Source: Lachnospiraceae bacterium (lineage in GTDB: Bacteria > Bacillota > Clostridia > Lachnospirales > Lachnospiraceae). From it: DNA of 64,000 nucleotides. The notes under the pieces were generated by a model. It made no database searches. It had not been told where the DNA came from and saw only the letters and a list, made by a program, of their open reading frames with translations. Both the position numbers and the translations under genes were made by a program. Location of the stretch: the NCBI GenBank assembly GCA_017624835.1, contig JAGAMG010000009.1, positions 1-64,000 on the forward strand. Direction: 5' to 3'. Shown in pieces: positions 38,049 to 46,414 of this stretch. Every line of letters starts with the position of its first letter. Position 1 is the stretch's first letter.

Positions 38049-38543
38049 ATGGGCAAAAAAGCAACAAAAGCTGCCGATAACATGTATTATCTTGCACGTT
38101 GTGAAGCAGAAAACAATAATCCCGATTTTAGCAGCCGGGAAAAATCCGCGGAAATCATCGGCATTGACCGCACCAGACTTGCCAGAATCGAGCTGGATAC
38201 CATTGTGCCCTACCCGGAAGAGGTCAAGGCAATGGCAGAGGCATACAATACTCCCGAGCTATGCAACTCCTATTGTGCCAGAGAATGCCCTCTGGGACGA
38301 GACAGTGTCAAGGAAGTCACTATTGACGACTTCGACCGCCTCGCCCTAAAGGTTTTAGGTTCTCTAAAGGATATTGATGATTTACGCGCCTCTCTGATTG
38401 CCATTTCTGAAGATGGTGTAATCGAAGCAAAGGAAGAGGCTGCTTTTCAGGATATTTTAGACTCCCTGGAAAAAATCAGCAACAATGCCAAGGCATTACA
38501 GCTTTGGGCAATGAAAAACATTCGCTTAAAAAAACATATCTGA
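38049..38543 (+). CDS. XRE-like helix-turn-helix protein
   Basis: A 164-residue protein with ribosome site AAAGGAATTAAAAATAT-ATG. Residues 10-70 look like a Cro/C1-type domain (REKSAEIIGIDRTRLARIEL, then PYPEEVKAMAEAY). Four cysteines follow in NSYCARECPLG near residue 80, and the C-terminal half is helical. Proteins of this shape are common in Clostridia as small regulators; no target is apparent. It is transcribed alone and ends in a terminator. Confidence 0.7.
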   Translation: MGKKATKAADNMYYLARCEAENNNPDFSSREKSAEIIGIDRTRLARIELDTIVPYPEEVKAMAEAYNTPELCNSYCARECPLGRDSVKEVTIDDFDRLALKVLGSLKDIDDLRASLIAISEDGVIEAKEEAAFQDILDSLEKISNNAKALQLWAMKNIRLKKHI

Positions 38544-38549
38544 TTCATC

Positions 38550-38594
38550 ACCACATAACCTCATTACACAGTGAAGTTATGTGGTTATTTTTTT
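38550..38594 (+). terminator. Intrinsic terminator of the XRE-like gene
   Basis: CCACATAAC and GTTATGTGG pair around a 16-base loop with an inner stem, followed on the plus strand by TTATTTTTTT. It overlaps the stop of the convergent binding-protein gene. Confidence 0.85.
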
Positions 38595-39607
38595 GCACTT
38601 TCTGCAAATTCAGTAGTCACAAGCACTTCATAGGGAACCGTTTTTTCCAACACACCGGCGCCATCCAGAATATTCTGTAACAGGGCAAATGCATCCTCTT
38701 CAAAAATCAGATTATCCTTCCAGGTATCCTGCTCATGATATCTGGTGATAATTGCGGTAAGTGTCTCCATATCGGTTTCTGCAAACTGCGGTGCAATAAC
38801 TGCTGCAATCTCCTCCGGGCTGTGAGACTGTACATAATCCATACCCTTCTGTAGGGCATTGGTAAATGCCTGAACAGTATCCGGATGCTCCTCCAAAAAG
38901 CTTTTCTTAGCAGAAAAGGAGGTGTAGGGCACATAGCCGGAATCCTCTCCCAAAGATGCCACTACATAACCATCCCCTTTTTGCTCCAACAGAGTGGCGT
39001 GGGGCTCAAATTCCACAGTAAATTCCCCCTGTCCACCGGAAAAGGCAGCCGCAGTGGAACCAAAATCAATACTTTGGTCAATGATAACCTCTGTAACCGG
39101 ATCCACATTATTCTTTTCCAAAATGTACTCAAACACCATCTGAGGCATACCACCGGCTCTGCCACCTAAAACATTTTTCCCCTTCAGCATATCCCAGGTA
39201 AAATTCTCAATGGGTTCTCTGGAAACCAGAAAGTTTCCTGCCCTTTGGGTTAATTGGGCAAAGTTCACCACATAATCCTCGGTTCCCCCTGCATAAGTAT
39301 AAATGGTACTCTCGCTTCCCATAAAGCCGATATCCGCTTCTCCGGTAAGCACTGCCGTCATGGTCTTATCTGCTCCAAATCCGGTAACCAAAGTCAGGTC
39401 AAGTCCCTCTTCCGTAAAATATCCCTCTTCAATTGCTACATACATGGGTGCATAAAAAGGTGAATGGGCTACCTCATTCAATACCACCTTGGTCTTGCCG
39501 CTCTGGTCTGTAGCACCCTTGTCACTGCTGCAGCCTGTCAACGCAAGCAGCATCGTTAACAGACTTAACAAACTTACACCCAGCTTTTTCAAAGATTTCT
39601 TCTTCAT
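38585..39607 (-). CDS. NMT1/SsuA-like substrate-binding lipoprotein
   Basis: A 340-residue binding protein. The signal peptide ends LALTGCSS with a lipobox Cys. The mature protein has the NMT1/THI5-type fold: HSPFYAPMYVAIEEGYFTEE near 45, TAVLTGEADIGFMGSE near 85 and FSAKKSFLEEHPDTVQAF near 230. Members bind thiamine precursors, sulfonates or nitrate. No permease or ATPase gene is adjacent, so the transporter partners are unknown. Ribosome site GGGGAAGATT-ATG. Confidence 0.85.
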   Translation of the reverse strand: MKKKSLKKLGVSLLSLLTMLLALTGCSSDKGATDQSGKTKVVLNEVAHSPFYAPMYVAIEEGYFTEEGLDLTLVTGFGADKTMTAVLTGEADIGFMGSESTIYTYAGGTEDYVVNFAQLTQRAGNFLVSREPIENFTWDMLKGKNVLGGRAGGMPQMVFEYILEKNNVDPVTEVIIDQSIDFGSTAAAFSGGQGEFTVEFEPHATLLEQKGDGYVVASLGEDSGYVPYTSFSAKKSFLEEHPDTVQAFTNALQKGMDYVQSHSPEEIAAVIAPQFAETDMETLTAIITRYHEQDTWKDNLIFEEDAFALLQNILDGAGVLEKTVPYEVLVTTEFAESAKK

Positions 39608-39690
39608 AATCTTCCCCTTTCAATTTCGTATGCTCTATCCTATGCCACCTTCCGCTGAAAGGTTCCTTTTTACCTTTACTTTTCCACATC

Positions 39691-39738
39691 AAAAAGACTC
39701 TGTAAACCCAAAACAGCTTTGGGTCACAGAGTCTTTTT
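39691..39738 (-). terminator. Intrinsic terminator of the HIT gene
   Basis: AAAAAGACTCTGT and ACAGAGTCTTTTT are exact complements with an inner stem (AACCCAAA/TTTGGGT). It lies just after the HIT stop on the minus strand. Confidence 0.9.
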
Positions 39739-39755
39739 CAAGGCATCTTGTATTT

Positions 39756-40175
39756 TTATAAATTTGCTTTAATTTTTTCAATCATATCCTGATATTCTTC
39801 ATCCGTCAGATAGGTCTTCCCGGGATTCATTTGGAAGGTGCCGCCCCATTCATCTCCATCCTTATATTTAGGAACCAGATGCATATGAAGATGGCAACCG
39901 GTATCACCATAAGCACCATAATTAAGCTTGTCAGGATGGAAAGCTGCATGAATTGCCTTCGCAGCTTTGGTTACATCCGCCATAAAAGCATTACGCTCCT
40001 CCTCACTGATATTAACAATTTCACTGACATGATCCTTATAAGCCACAATACATCTGCCGGGCTTGCTCTGCTCCTTGAACAAAATCAGACTGCTGACCTC
40101 CAGTTCGCAGATAAAAATGCCAAATTTCTCCAGCAATTCCCCTCTCATACAATATCCGCAATTTACATCCTTCAT
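39756..40175 (-). CDS. HIT family nucleotide-binding protein
   Basis: A 139-residue histidine-triad protein, start at 40175 behind GGAGG. The signature HLHMHLVPK near residue 95 gives the H-x-H-x-H core that binds a nucleotide phosphate. Two cysteines near the N-terminus (CGYCM) may bind zinc. Enzymes of this family hydrolyse nucleoside phosphoramidates or dinucleoside polyphosphates; the substrate here is not known. It is a single-gene unit. Confidence 0.9.
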   Translation of the reverse strand: MKDVNCGYCMRGELLEKFGIFICELEVSSLILFKEQSKPGRCIVAYKDHVSEIVNISEEERNAFMADVTKAAKAIHAAFHPDKLNYGAYGDTGCHLHMHLVPKYKDGDEWGGTFQMNPGKTYLTDEEYQDMIEKIKANL

Positions 40176-40229
40176 ACCATTTTCCTCCGTTTTTTGTTTT
40201 CTTTTATGACTCAATCATAACATTTTTAT

Positions 40230-40946
40230 TTATAATTTTATATTTACAAGCCCATGTATATTTTCCGGCTCATAATTTAGTATCAGTGCCCTGGGAAACT
40301 GCACACTCTCAATAATTTCCATAACAGCATCATACTTACCGATTGTATAAGAAATATGACTATCCGTTCCAAGCAAAACAGATGCCTGATACTTCATGCA
40401 GTACGAAAGCAATGTTTCTATATTTTCTTTTGCCCCCATTCTAGGTGCCATGGGATGCAGGGAAGAATTATTTACCTCTAAAGCTACCCCTTCTTCCTTT
40501 GCCGCCCTTACCAGTTCATCATAATCCAAAGGGTATCTGGCATCATCGGGATGTCCCAAAATTTTTACCATGGGGTTCTGCATTGCCTTAATAGAAGCCC
40601 TTGTATTGTACTCCCTGCCACCGGGAGTTACACAGGGCGGATGCATACTTGCAATCACATAATCCATTCGCTCCAATAGATGCTCCGGCAAATCTAAACC
40701 ACCTTTATCATCCGTAATGTTGGCTTCTATTCCACACAAAAGTCTTAAGTTTCCATATTGCCTGGGAATACATTTATAATTGCTGAAAAAATATTCATGA
40801 GGTCCACCCGGCATGGCCGGTCCATGTTCACTTAACCCCAAAAACTGCAATCCCATTCTCTGAGCTTCCATTATATTTTCCTGCAATGTACTATACCCAT
40901 GACCACTTGCAATGGTATGGGTATGCAAATCCATGATACTTTTCAT
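40230..40946 (-). CDS. PHP domain phosphoesterase (YcdX-like)
   Basis: A 238-residue metal-dependent phosphoesterase. The start at 40946 has AAGGAATAGAGGA upstream. Metal ligands are DLHTHT near residue 6, HGYST and GLSEHG near 40, HPDD near 130-140 and GTDSH near 190. Similar to YcdX and the PHP family of phosphatases. Its ATG is four bases past the stop of the DUF1836 gene, so the two form an operon. Confidence 0.88.
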   Translation of the reverse strand: MKSIMDLHTHTIASGHGYSTLQENIMEAQRMGLQFLGLSEHGPAMPGGPHEYFFSNYKCIPRQYGNLRLLCGIEANITDDKGGLDLPEHLLERMDYVIASMHPPCVTPGGREYNTRASIKAMQNPMVKILGHPDDARYPLDYDELVRAAKEEGVALEVNNSSLHPMAPRMGAKENIETLLSYCMKYQASVLLGTDSHISYTIGKYDAVMEIIESVQFPRALILNYEPENIHGLVNIKL

Positions 40947-40950
40947 TCCT

Positions 40951-41595
40951 CTATTCCTTGTCACCATTCTTTTTGTGAGAAGGCTTGACAGCCTGTTTTT
41001 TTCCACAATCTGCCAAATCATCCACTAACTTTTCAATAATCATTTTTTTCACATAGACATCAAAGCTAAGTAAGCAAATAAAAGCAAACTTCTGCAAAAA
41101 ATCCCTATCTTCCTCCGGTGCCTGTCCAAAGGTCTCCTCCGCCTGCTTATATTTAGCTATGACATCCTCCTTCATTCTCTCTACCTGAGATTTTTCCATA
41201 CTGAAAACCTCCTGATAGATGTCCTCTAAATCAAAATCCTTCTCATTTTGAAAATATTTTTCTGTAATCGGATGAAGCAGGGTCTGGATATCGTTAATAG
41301 ATAATATTCCCTTGTAATAATAAATAAAAATAAGTAAAAGTACATGCTCCTTGGAATACTTCTTTTTGATAGGCGGAGGCAGTAAATCATTTTTTGCATA
41401 ATTATTAATCATGGTCTTAGTTAATATCTTATCCTCCCCCGGATAACGCGCAGATGCACGCAGCTTACTATCCATAAAGGTAGTAACCTGATCCATATAT
41501 AAATCAATATTAGGAATATCCTCCGGCTTGATATACTCAATCCTTTCCAGACTCTCCAATAAACTATTCAACAAATCCTCTGTATTTATTGTCAT
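40951..41595 (-). CDS. DUF1836 family protein
   Basis: A 214-residue soluble protein, start at 41595. The N-terminal half (LERIEYIKPEDIPNIDLYMD, then ILTKTMINNYAKNDLLPPPI) matches DUF1836, a family distantly like MerR-type DNA-binding proteins. The C-terminal tail is Lys-rich. Function unknown. Upstream of and coupled to the PHP phosphoesterase gene. Confidence 0.85.
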   Translation of the reverse strand: MTINTEDLLNSLLESLERIEYIKPEDIPNIDLYMDQVTTFMDSKLRASARYPGEDKILTKTMINNYAKNDLLPPPIKKKYSKEHVLLLIFIYYYKGILSINDIQTLLHPITEKYFQNEKDFDLEDIYQEVFSMEKSQVERMKEDVIAKYKQAEETFGQAPEEDRDFLQKFAFICLLSFDVYVKKMIIEKLVDDLADCGKKQAVKPSHKKNGDKE

Positions 41596-41821
41596 ATGCA
41601 CTTCCCCCTTCTGTCCGTAGCATACTTTTTTCTTTGCGCTTCTTCTATTATATAGTAATAAAAACTACATGACAACAGTTTATTTGTACAAAAAATTAAT
41701 TTTATTTTTATAGTTTCTTTGATTTCATTACTTTACTTTATGACTTTAATATGATAAAATGTCTTCTGATGAGACTGTAAAGCGTTACAACGTAAAAGTA
41801 AAACGGAGAGGTGTTTCCCAT

Positions 41822-42109
41822 ATGAATAAGAAAATCAAAACGGAAGCTGTGGATTCCCTGTTTGATGCAATTTTGAGTCTTGAAAATCGCGATGAGTGTT
41901 ATAGTTTTTTTGAGGATTTATGCACTGTAAATGAATTATTATCCTTATCCCAGCGTTTTGAAGTAGCTGCTATGCTTAAGGATCACAAGACTTATTTGGA
42001 GATTGCAGAAAAAACCGGTGCTTCTACCGCAACAATCAGTAGAGTAAATCGTTCCTTAAATTATGGGAATGATGGATATGATTTAGTATTTAAGCGAATC
42101 AACAAATAA
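41822..42109 (+). CDS. yerC: YerC/YecD family TrpR-related protein
   Basis: A 95-residue DNA-binding protein. Start at 41822 (MNKKIKTEAVD); a longer frame has no ribosome site while GGAGAGG precedes this one. The body (SLSQRFEVAAMLKDHKTYLE, then STATISRVNRSLNYG) is the TrpR-like helix-turn-helix of the YerC/YecD family. Its targets are not known. Alone, closed by a bidirectional terminator. Confidence 0.92.
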   Translation: MNKKIKTEAVDSLFDAILSLENRDECYSFFEDLCTVNELLSLSQRFEVAAMLKDHKTYLEIAEKTGASTATISRVNRSLNYGNDGYDLVFKRINK

Positions 42110-42111
42110 CC

Positions 42112-42138
42112 AAAGAGGCTGGACAAACCAGCCTCTTT
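42112..42138. terminator. Bidirectional terminator between yerC and bactofilin
   Basis: AAAGAGGCTGG and CCAGCCTCTTT are perfect complements around five bases. A and T runs flank the stem, so both convergent genes can end here. Confidence 0.92.
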
Positions 42139-42141
42139 CTT

Positions 42142-42999
42142 TTATTTCTTTCTTCTGTTCTTTCTATTACCCTTTCGTTGGGTTGCCTGCTGTAAATCTG
42201 TCTGCGGGATTTCTTCTGCTGCTTTGGTTTCCTCTGCTGCTTCAGAGTTCTCTGCCTCCACGGTTTCCTCTACGGCTTCAGTTTCCTCTGCCTCCATGTT
42301 CTCCGCTACTGTTTCGTTTTCCTCCACCTGCATAGCTTCTTCTACGTTTTCGGCTGTCTCTACTTCCTCTGCCTGCAAAGCTTCTTCTGCAGTCTCGGCT
42401 GTTTCTGCTTCCTCTGCCTGCAAAGTTTCCTCCGCAGTCTCGGCTGTTTCTGCTTCCTCTGTCTGCAAAGCTTCCCCCAGCATTTGGTCGTTTTCTTCTA
42501 TCGCTTCTTCTTGTTCTTCATACTTAACAGGATTACTTACTATCGTTTTTTCCTGTATTTGCTCCATGTCTTTCAAGGCTCCCGTCACAGCAGCTTTCGC
42601 GCTCCTTCGCTGATAACGAATTGCTTTTTCAACATTTTTTCTGTCCTGTCTGTCAGGTTCCTGCTGAATCATATCACATTTCCCCTGAAAAACCGCACGC
42701 TCATCTATTACAATCACCGCTGTTACAATATCACCATATACTTTGGCAGTTGCAGTCAATTCAGTCTTCCCCGGTGCTTCAATATTTCCCATTACCTCTC
42801 CACCGATTAACGCAGAATCAGCAATAACCTCTCCGTTTATGGCAGCACCTGCTCCAAGAATCAATTTCCCTTCCACAGTTACATTTCCATCCACAATACC
42901 ATCAATTCTGGCTGAACCTTTTACAGAAAAATCTCCCTGTATTTCTGAGCCAACTCCCACTATCGTAGTAATTGGAAGCTCCTTCTTACGCTTTGCCAT
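42142..42999 (-). CDS. Bactofilin with Glu-rich repeat tail
   Basis: A 285-residue protein. Residues 10-115 form the bactofilin beta-helix of short repeats (GDFSVKGSARIDGIVDGNVT, then LILGAGAAINGEVIADSALI), which polymerises without nucleotide. After a basic linker, residues 150-275 are an acidic repeat tail, with 15-residue units such as EALQTEEAETAETAE repeated about four times. The last ten residues (RKGNRKNRRKK) are very basic. It follows the LytM-like gene by 17 bases; bactofilin with a LytM partner is a known cell-shape arrangement. Confidence 0.9.
   Translation of the reverse strand: MAKRKKELPITTIVGVGSEIQGDFSVKGSARIDGIVDGNVTVEGKLILGAGAAINGEVIADSALIGGEVMGNIEAPGKTELTATAKVYGDIVTAVIVIDERAVFQGKCDMIQQEPDRQDRKNVEKAIRYQRRSAKAAVTGALKDMEQIQEKTIVSNPVKYEEQEEAIEENDQMLGEALQTEEAETAETAEETLQAEEAETAETAEEALQAEEVETAENVEEAMQVEENETVAENMEAEETEAVEETVEAENSEAAEETKAAEEIPQTDLQQATQRKGNRKNRRKK
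42300..42480 (-). repeat. 45-bp tandem repeats in bactofilin tail
   Basis: About four imperfect copies of a 45-base unit encode successive 15-residue segments (EALQTEEAETAETAE, ETLQAEEAETAETAE, EALQAEEVETAENVE, EAMQVEENETVAENM). The copies differ by few bases. Such in-frame repeats can change number between strains. Confidence 0.75.
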
Positions 43000-43016
43000 C
43001 CTTTGTATCTCCTTCC

Positions 43017-43748
43017 TTATCCATTAATCATCAACATATCCATGGGATTAATGTACTCACCGTCTTTTTTCATTTGGTACACCAGCTTCAAATCCTTATC
43101 ATCCACTACAAACAGAGTGCTTCCCTGTACCACACTGTCCCCTTCAAATACAGTTACTTCTCCCTCATTTTTGTATATAATAATATAACCATTTCCATGG
43201 TCAACCCATATACTGTGTCCATATTCTACATCTTCATTTACTGCTGTTACGGTTCCCTGTGCAGTAGCCACCACGGTTGTTCCTTCTGCGGTACTGAATA
43301 CACACATTTCATCATCATCAGACTCTTCCATAGTTGCCAACCCTCGTAGCGGAAATTCATCAGGATAGCTTTGGCTTTCCAATTCTGCCATCAACTCACT
43401 TTCCGATTGAGTCTTTTCCGATACGGTTTCATTTAATTCTTCTATTTGTGCGCCAAGGTCTGCAATCTGCGCCTCTGCCTGCTGCTTTTGCGATGTAAGA
43501 ATCTCATTTTTTTCCTTCAACGTATCTACAGAATTCTGCAAGGAAATATTATGTCGACTAATTACATCCCAAGCTTGCTGCTCGTAATTCAAGTAACCGA
43601 TTAATGCTCCGACAATAATACACAATGCCATTATAACAGTCTGCAATATCCAGGGTCTGAACCGATATTGCTTTACACTGGCATCTGCTGCATCGGATGT
43701 AACGATTACCACATGATTCATCTTGCGCTTATGTTTTTTTATTCGCAT
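43017..43748 (-). CDS. M23/LytM-like protein, probably without catalysis
   Basis: A 243-residue membrane protein, start at 43748 after GGAGGTGACTTTT. One N-terminal helix (ILQTVIMALCIIVGALIGYL) is followed by a coiled coil (residues 70-125), then a LytM fold (VVATAQGTVTAVNEDVEYGH). The metal-binding residues are not all there: the first His/Asp motif is absent, and the usual H-x-H near the end is IIIYKNEG. It therefore probably regulates an amidase or endopeptidase, as degenerate LytM proteins do. It precedes the bactofilin gene. Confidence 0.75.
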   Translation of the reverse strand: MRIKKHKRKMNHVVIVTSDAADASVKQYRFRPWILQTVIMALCIIVGALIGYLNYEQQAWDVISRHNISLQNSVDTLKEKNEILTSQKQQAEAQIADLGAQIEELNETVSEKTQSESELMAELESQSYPDEFPLRGLATMEESDDDEMCVFSTAEGTTVVATAQGTVTAVNEDVEYGHSIWVDHGNGYIIIYKNEGEVTVFEGDSVVQGSTLFVVDDKDLKLVYQMKKDGEYINPMDMLMING

Positions 43749-43915
43749 AAAAGTCACCTCCGGTAAACTACATCATTTTACCACAGGTGACTTTATCCAT
43801 CAACGTTTCCTTAATATTTTTGTAACATTTTTCCAATTAATATTTTTATTTTGCACAATTATATTCAAAAATAACATTTGTTTTTTGTACACTTCCTACA
43901 ATTGTTTGCTTTTTT

Positions 43916-44980
43916 TTACACATCCAATGCCATATCGCCTTGTGCAATAATACCCTTCTTACGCATAAGCTCAGACACCGCAAGGGTTACCAAAGCAGGT
44001 AACACAAAATGCATAACCACTATTAATATAAGTGCCATCACACCACTCATACCACCCTCGGTCATGGATGCATACGCTGCAAACTGCCCTACCAGACCTG
44101 CGGAACCCATTCCGGAGCCTACCGGAGTACTTGTCATCCCTAACACACCGGAAGCAATAGGACCAAGAATTGCACTGGAAATAATTGCCGGCAGCCAAAT
44201 TACAGGCTTTTTCACAATATTGGGCACCTGCAACATGGAAGTACCTAATCCCTGAGCTACCAAACCGCCCATTTTATTTTCTCTATAGCTTGCCACTGCA
44301 AAACCTACCATATTGCAACAGCAGCCTATTGTTGCTGCTCCTGCCGCCAGCCCACTGATACTCATGGATACACCAATTGCAGCTGAGCTAATCGGAAGTG
44401 TGAGAATCATACCCATTAATACAGATACCACCACACCACCAATGAAAGGATGCATTTCTACATTAAAGTTTACCAATTCTCCTAACCATGCCATAAATGC
44501 AGTAATAGGCGGTCCTGCTACAAAACCTACAATTGCACCTGTTACAATAGACACAAAGGGTGTAACAATAATATCAACCTTTGTCTTTCCGGCTACCAAT
44601 TGTCCGATTTTAATAGCTACAATGGCAGCGATAAATGCCCCCAGAGGCTCTCCCGGCTTTCCTAACGCAAATGCTTCCATAGCATTTACTGTGGGAAACG
44701 CACCTATCATTCCCGCAACTGCCGCAGATACTGTAACCAAAGGACCCTGCTTAAATTTACAAGCAACACCTACACCAATACCGGCACCGGTAATTGTCTT
44801 TGCTACATTACTGATTGCTACCAGATATGTACCCACTGTACCGCCAATTAAGCTTCCAAGCTGTGCAATAATGGTTCCGATAATCAACGTAGAAAATAAT
44901 CCCAACGCCATACCACTTAAACCATCAATAAAAATTTCATTGAGCCATTTTTTCATTTTTTCTTTCATTATAATAACCAT
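43916..44980 (-). CDS. PTS_IIC_2 family permease (PfoR-like)
   Basis: A 354-residue membrane protein with eight to ten helices and many Gly residues. GAGIGVGVACKFKQGPLVTV near 65, ATIGCCCNMVGFAV near 225 and TSTPVGSGMGSAGLVGQ near 295 mark the PTS_EIIC_2 family, which includes PfoR. The sugar is unknown and no IIA or IIB gene is near. Start at 44980 (MVII) near AAGGAAAGGT; an ATG five codons later is possible. Confidence 0.85.
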   Translation of the reverse strand: MVIIMKEKMKKWLNEIFIDGLSGMALGLFSTLIIGTIIAQLGSLIGGTVGTYLVAISNVAKTITGAGIGVGVACKFKQGPLVTVSAAVAGMIGAFPTVNAMEAFALGKPGEPLGAFIAAIVAIKIGQLVAGKTKVDIIVTPFVSIVTGAIVGFVAGPPITAFMAWLGELVNFNVEMHPFIGGVVVSVLMGMILTLPISSAAIGVSMSISGLAAGAATIGCCCNMVGFAVASYRENKMGGLVAQGLGTSMLQVPNIVKKPVIWLPAIISSAILGPIASGVLGMTSTPVGSGMGSAGLVGQFAAYASMTEGGMSGVMALILIVVMHFVLPALVTLAVSELMRKKGIIAQGDMALDV

Positions 44981-45222
44981 ACCTTTCCTTCGCCTGCTTT
45001 TTATATTTTGTTTTGGCATTTTTTCACTATTTTTTTCACAGGCATATCACATGTATATCCAACTGTCTTGTCAGACAATCATTAACTTATCACATAACCA
45101 ACCAGAAATCAAGAGGGTAATTTTTCTGACAACACTTTACTTTTTTAAAGCGTTGTGCTAAACTAAACATGTTGTGAAAATACAACACATATTATTGTTA
45201 TTGATTTTCGGAGGTATCTAAA

Positions 45223-45423
45223 ATGAGCAAAGGTACAGTAAAGTGGTTCAACAACCAAAAAGGTTATGGTTTCATCTCTGACGAAGCAGGAAACGATGTT
45301 TTCGTTCACTTCAGCGGACTGAATATGGAAGGCTTCAAAACCATTGAAGAAGGCGCTGCCGTAGAATACGAAGTAGTAAACGGCGAAAAAGGTCCCCAGG
45401 CTGTAAACGTAACCAAGTTATAA
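45223..45423 (+). CDS. Cold-shock domain protein
   Basis: A 66-residue CspA-type protein with a single cold-shock domain: the RNA-binding motifs KGYGFI (RNP1) and VFVHF (RNP2) are both complete. It acts as an RNA chaperone. Ribosome site CGGAGGTATCTAAA-ATG. Alone, with its own leader and a strong terminator after it. Confidence 0.96.
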   Translation: MSKGTVKWFNNQKGYGFISDEAGNDVFVHFSGLNMEGFKTIEEGAAVEYEVVNGEKGPQAVNVTKL

Positions 45424-45463
45424 ATATATATCAGCTCAGAACCAAGCAGAAATGTGTAAAACA

Positions 45464-45507
45464 AAAAACAGGCTTGCGAATGCTTGCATTCATAAGCCTG
45501 TTTTTTA
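45464..45507 (+). terminator. Intrinsic terminator of the cold-shock gene
   Basis: AAAAAACAGGCTT and AAGCCTGTTTTTT are perfect complements, enclosing a second small stem (GAATGC/GCATTC). A T run follows on the plus strand. Confidence 0.92.
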
Positions 45508-45628
45508 TTTTACTTTTTTCTATTTGGCGAGAGCCATTTAACGAGGAAATGCGAAGCATTTTCGAGTCTACAAAATTCACCGCATTTTCGAGTCTACTTT
45601 ACGCATTTTCGAATTTATTGTTTCTTTC

Positions 45629-46414
45629 TTACACACTCTTCTCCCCACACATCTTCACAATCTTCTTCCATTCCAAATTGCCACCAAACAAATCCAGAGC
45701 ACTTCCGATTGTCACATTCAACCGTCCCTTTCCCAATTCCTTCAACAGCTGCACATCCTCATAGCTATGCACTCCACCGGCATATGTAATAGGAATACCA
45801 TTCCACTCTCCCAATGCCTTTGCCAGTCTTTCTTCAATACCATCCGCCTTTCCTTCCACATCTACTGCATGAATCAGAAATTCATCACAGTATTCAGAAA
45901 GACGCGTCAGTAATTCCACATCAAGCTTTTCCTCCGTCATTTTCTGCCAGCGGTCTGTTACCACATAGTAATCATCGCCTACACACTTGCAACTTACATC
46001 CAGCACCAGATGCTCACGCCCCACTGTCTGCACCAGCTTATCCAATCTTTCATAATGAATCCTGCCATCCTTAAACACATAGGAGGTGACAATTACATGG
46101 GATGCCCCTGCCTCCAGATATTCTCCTGCATTTTCCGGAGTAATACCGCCTCCCACCTGCAAACCTCCGGGATATGCCCGCAGTGCTGCAAATGCCTGCT
46201 GCCTGGTAGCTTCATAATACTCACTATCCACTGCATTTAACAGAATAATATGACCACCCTTGATTCCGGCATCCCGATACAATTTCGCATAATAGCCTGC
46301 ATCCTGCTTTGATACAAAATTTTCCTGCGCCTGATTATTCTGATCCTTAAGACTTCCTCCCACAATTTGTTTTACTTTTCCATTATGAATATCTATACAA
46401 GGTCTAAATTCCAT
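45629..46414 (-). CDS. hisA: HisA, eukaryotic type
   Basis: A 261-residue TIM-barrel isomerase of histidine synthesis (ProFAR to PRFAR). It starts FRPCIDIHNGKVKQIVGG, with the first catalytic Asp in CID, and has SYVF, LQVGGGI near 90, LIHAVDVEG near 185 with the second Asp region, ITYAGGVHS near 210 and LFGGNL at the end. These segments closely match yeast HIS6 and the eukaryotic-type HisA family (TIGR02129), not the usual bacterial HisA. No other his gene is in the window, so this copy lies outside any his operon. Tandem hairpins lie upstream. Confidence 0.88.
   Translation of the reverse strand: MEFRPCIDIHNGKVKQIVGGSLKDQNNQAQENFVSKQDAGYYAKLYRDAGIKGGHIILLNAVDSEYYEATRQQAFAALRAYPGGLQVGGGITPENAGEYLEAGASHVIVTSYVFKDGRIHYERLDKLVQTVGREHLVLDVSCKCVGDDYYVVTDRWQKMTEEKLDVELLTRLSEYCDEFLIHAVDVEGKADGIEERLAKALGEWNGIPITYAGGVHSYEDVQLLKELGKGRLNVTIGSALDLFGGNLEWKKIVKMCGEKSV

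Noticed and set aside
38049-38543. Phage repressor marking a prophage
   Set aside because: No integrase, structural or lysis genes lie nearby; it is a lone small regulator.
39608-39755. Riboswitch (TPP or other) before the orphan binding protein
   Set aside because: The stretch holds only a terminator stem and a short leader; none of the conserved aptamer blocks are visible.
42224-42613. 129-residue Ser/Val-rich plus-strand ORF
   Set aside because: It is the antisense of the Glu-rich bactofilin repeats, which explains its Ser-rich repeats.
44313-45161. 282-residue plus-strand ORF opposite the PTS permease
   Set aside because: The Ile/Ala/Pro/Thr pattern is what one gets from the antisense strand of a Gly/Ala-rich membrane protein.
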